From positions 1 through 64,000 of the forward strand of contig NW_027555066.1 in NCBI RefSeq assembly GCF_964656455.1: DNA of 64,000 nucleotides, in the 5' to 3' direction. This document shows, in pieces, positions 62,901 through 64,000 of the stretch. Under the pieces are notes generated by a model, which ran no database searches, was not told the origin of the DNA, and saw only the letters and a list, made by a program, of their open reading frames with translations. A program made the translations under genes and the position numbers. This DNA is from Halichoerus grypus (taxonomy: Eukaryota; Chordata; Mammalia; Carnivora; Phocidae). Position 1 is the first letter of the stretch, and each line of letters starts with the position of its first letter.

Positions 62901-64000
62901 GCCTGGAAGCCTAGTTCCCAGGCTACTAACACCAAGAATCAATGCTATAGAGTTACTGCGCTTGAGTTAACATTGCCGTTCCTGAAGCCAGAGGAATTTG
63001 ACAGTGCTCGTGTCTGTCTGAGAGCCCGGGGAAAGGGTCCCATACGTGAAATGGAGTGAGAAACAGGCCGGAGCGGAAGGCAGTTCTCAACTCACCTCTT
63101 GTTTATGAGGCTAGTACCCTTGCCCCGGGTGTGCCTGCAGGGCTAAAGCCAACCACCTAACTCAAAGGAACAACTCTGTAGAGATTTCCTGCTTCGGCTA
63201 AAGTAGCCATGCCGGAGGGTGGACGCATTTTGCTGTGTGCATGCGTGAGCGCACTGCAAGTGAGTCCAGACCCATTTTCCGTGTGGGACTCAGGCCCCGG
63301 CAGAAGGCAGAACATGACTCCCCACTTGTTTCCTGAGGCTAGCACTGCGGCCCCACTTTTGCATGGAAGTCTAATAGCAAGCGTTCTTTTTTTTAATTAT
63401 TATTTAATGTTTTTATTGTTATGTTAATCCCCATACATTACATCATTAGTTTTAGATATAGTGTTCCATGGTTCATTGTTTGTGCATAACACCCAGTGCT
63501 CCATGCAGAACGTGCCCTGCTCAATACCCATCACCAGGCTAAGCCATCCTCCCAGCCCCCTCCCCTCTAGAACCCTCAGTTTGTTTTTCAGAGTCCATCA
63601 TCTCTCATGGTTCTTCTCCCCCTCCGATTTTCCCCCCTTCATTCTTCCCCTCCTGCTGCATTCTTCTTCTTCTTTTTTTCTTTCTTAACATATATTGCAT
63701 TATTTGTTTCAGAGGTACAGATCTGAGATTCAACAGTCTTGCACAATTCACAGCGCTTACCAGAACACATACCCTCCACAGTGTCCATCACCCAGTCACC
63801 CCATCCCTCCCACCCCACCCCCCACTCTAGCAACCCTCAGTTTGTTTCCTGAGATTAAGAATTCCTCATATCAGTGAGGTCATATGATACATGTCTTTCT
63901 CGGTTTGACTTATTTCACTCAGCATGATACCCTCCAGTTCCATCCACGTCGTTGCAGATGGCAAGATCTCATTCCTTTTGATGGCTGCATAATATTCCAT
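59936..64000. repeat. HOR unit 15, cut by window end (4065 bp seen)
   Basis: Same structure as units 12-14 with the shared G at 60291. A private G to A at 63917 (TATTTCACTC) is a CpG-type transition in the L1. The window ends inside the L1, at the equivalent of ORF2 sequence, so the last ~345 bases of the unit are not seen. Confidence 0.95.
63388..64000 (-). mobile_element. LINE-1, unit 15, cut by window end (613 bp seen)
   Basis: Left target-site duplication at 63374-63387. The window stops at CATAATATTCCAT, just before the TA tract, so the element's 5' end and right duplication are outside. Private G to A at 63917. Confidence 0.93.

Larger units (their letters stand above)
1..64000. repeat. 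Macrosatellite / higher-order repeat array, ~4.41-kb unit, 14 complete and 1 partial copies
   Basis: The whole window is one head-to-tail array. The motif CGCTGGAGAATCC recurs with spacings of 4409, 4410, 4410, 4410, 3516, 4410, 4408, 3958, 3958, 4406, 4410, 4410, 4410 and 4410 bases. All length differences can be assigned: whole-monomer deletions (894 or 454 bp), a TA microsatellite of 6 to 8 units, one extra T in unit 1, and 4 bp lost in unit 10. All units are in the same orientation. Internally each holds diverged ~454-bp satellite monomers plus one 5'-truncated L1. Array edges are not seen on either side, so total size is unknown. The choice of unit start is arbitrary. Carnivore origin is inferred from the L1. 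I do not recognise the satellite monomer, and its chromosomal location (centromeric, subtelomeric or interstitial) cannot be told from the sequence. Confidence 0.97.

Noticed and set aside
1..64000. CRISPR array or other prokaryotic repeat system
   Set aside because: The repeats are 227 bp to 4.4 kb with no short direct repeat/unique spacer pattern, and the L1 with target-site duplications identifies mammalian DNA.
1..64000. Protein-coding macrosatellite of the D4Z4/DUX4 kind, or an rDNA array
   Set aside because: No homeobox or other long ATG-initiated frame is present in the unit, and I recognise no rRNA or tRNA sequence in it.

Overview
The window is a single block of tandemly repeated, non-coding mammalian DNA. 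I see no real protein-coding gene, RNA gene or bacterial-type feature in any of the 64 kb. The source is most likely a carnivore genome, probably Caniformia (dog, bear, seal or mustelid side). The evidence is a 0.7-kb LINE-1 3' end repeated in every unit. It has the C-terminus of L1 ORF2 (TIAKLW...MEYYAAIK on the minus strand) followed by a 3' UTR of the type I recognise from caniform L1s. That lineage call rests on recognition from memory, not on a search.

Layout: a higher-order repeat (HOR) of about 4,410 bp runs head to tail from base 1 to base 64,000 without interruption. Taking the recurring motif CGCTGGAGAATCC as an arbitrary start, 14 complete units begin at 1, 4410, 8820, 13230, 17640, 21156, 25566, 29974, 33932, 37890, 42296, 46706, 51116 and 55526. 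A fifteenth begins at 59936 and is cut by the window end. Neither array boundary is inside the window. Neighbouring units differ at only a handful of positions in 4.4 kb, so they are more than 99.9% identical apart from unit-sized deletions.

Inside each unit, about 3.7 kb is built from diverged copies of an approximately 454-bp monomer. That monomer is itself a dimer of two related half-units of about 227 bp, called A and B here. The remaining 0.7 kb is a 5'-truncated L1 in minus orientation, flanked by a perfect 14-bp target-site duplication. Uninterrupted sister monomers show the empty site. All units carry the same L1 at the same base, so one ancestral unit received the insertion and was then amplified with it.

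Three units are short by whole monomers. Unit 5 lacks 894 bp (two monomers); units 8 and 9 each lack 454 bp (one monomer). The deletion junctions fall in tracts of identity between sister monomers, as expected for homologous recombination in register. Shared variants fall into runs of adjacent units (1-3, 4-6, 8-9, 12-15), a record of local duplication or conversion. The most notable content is therefore this hierarchical macrosatellite with a captured L1. I do not recognise the satellite family by name.
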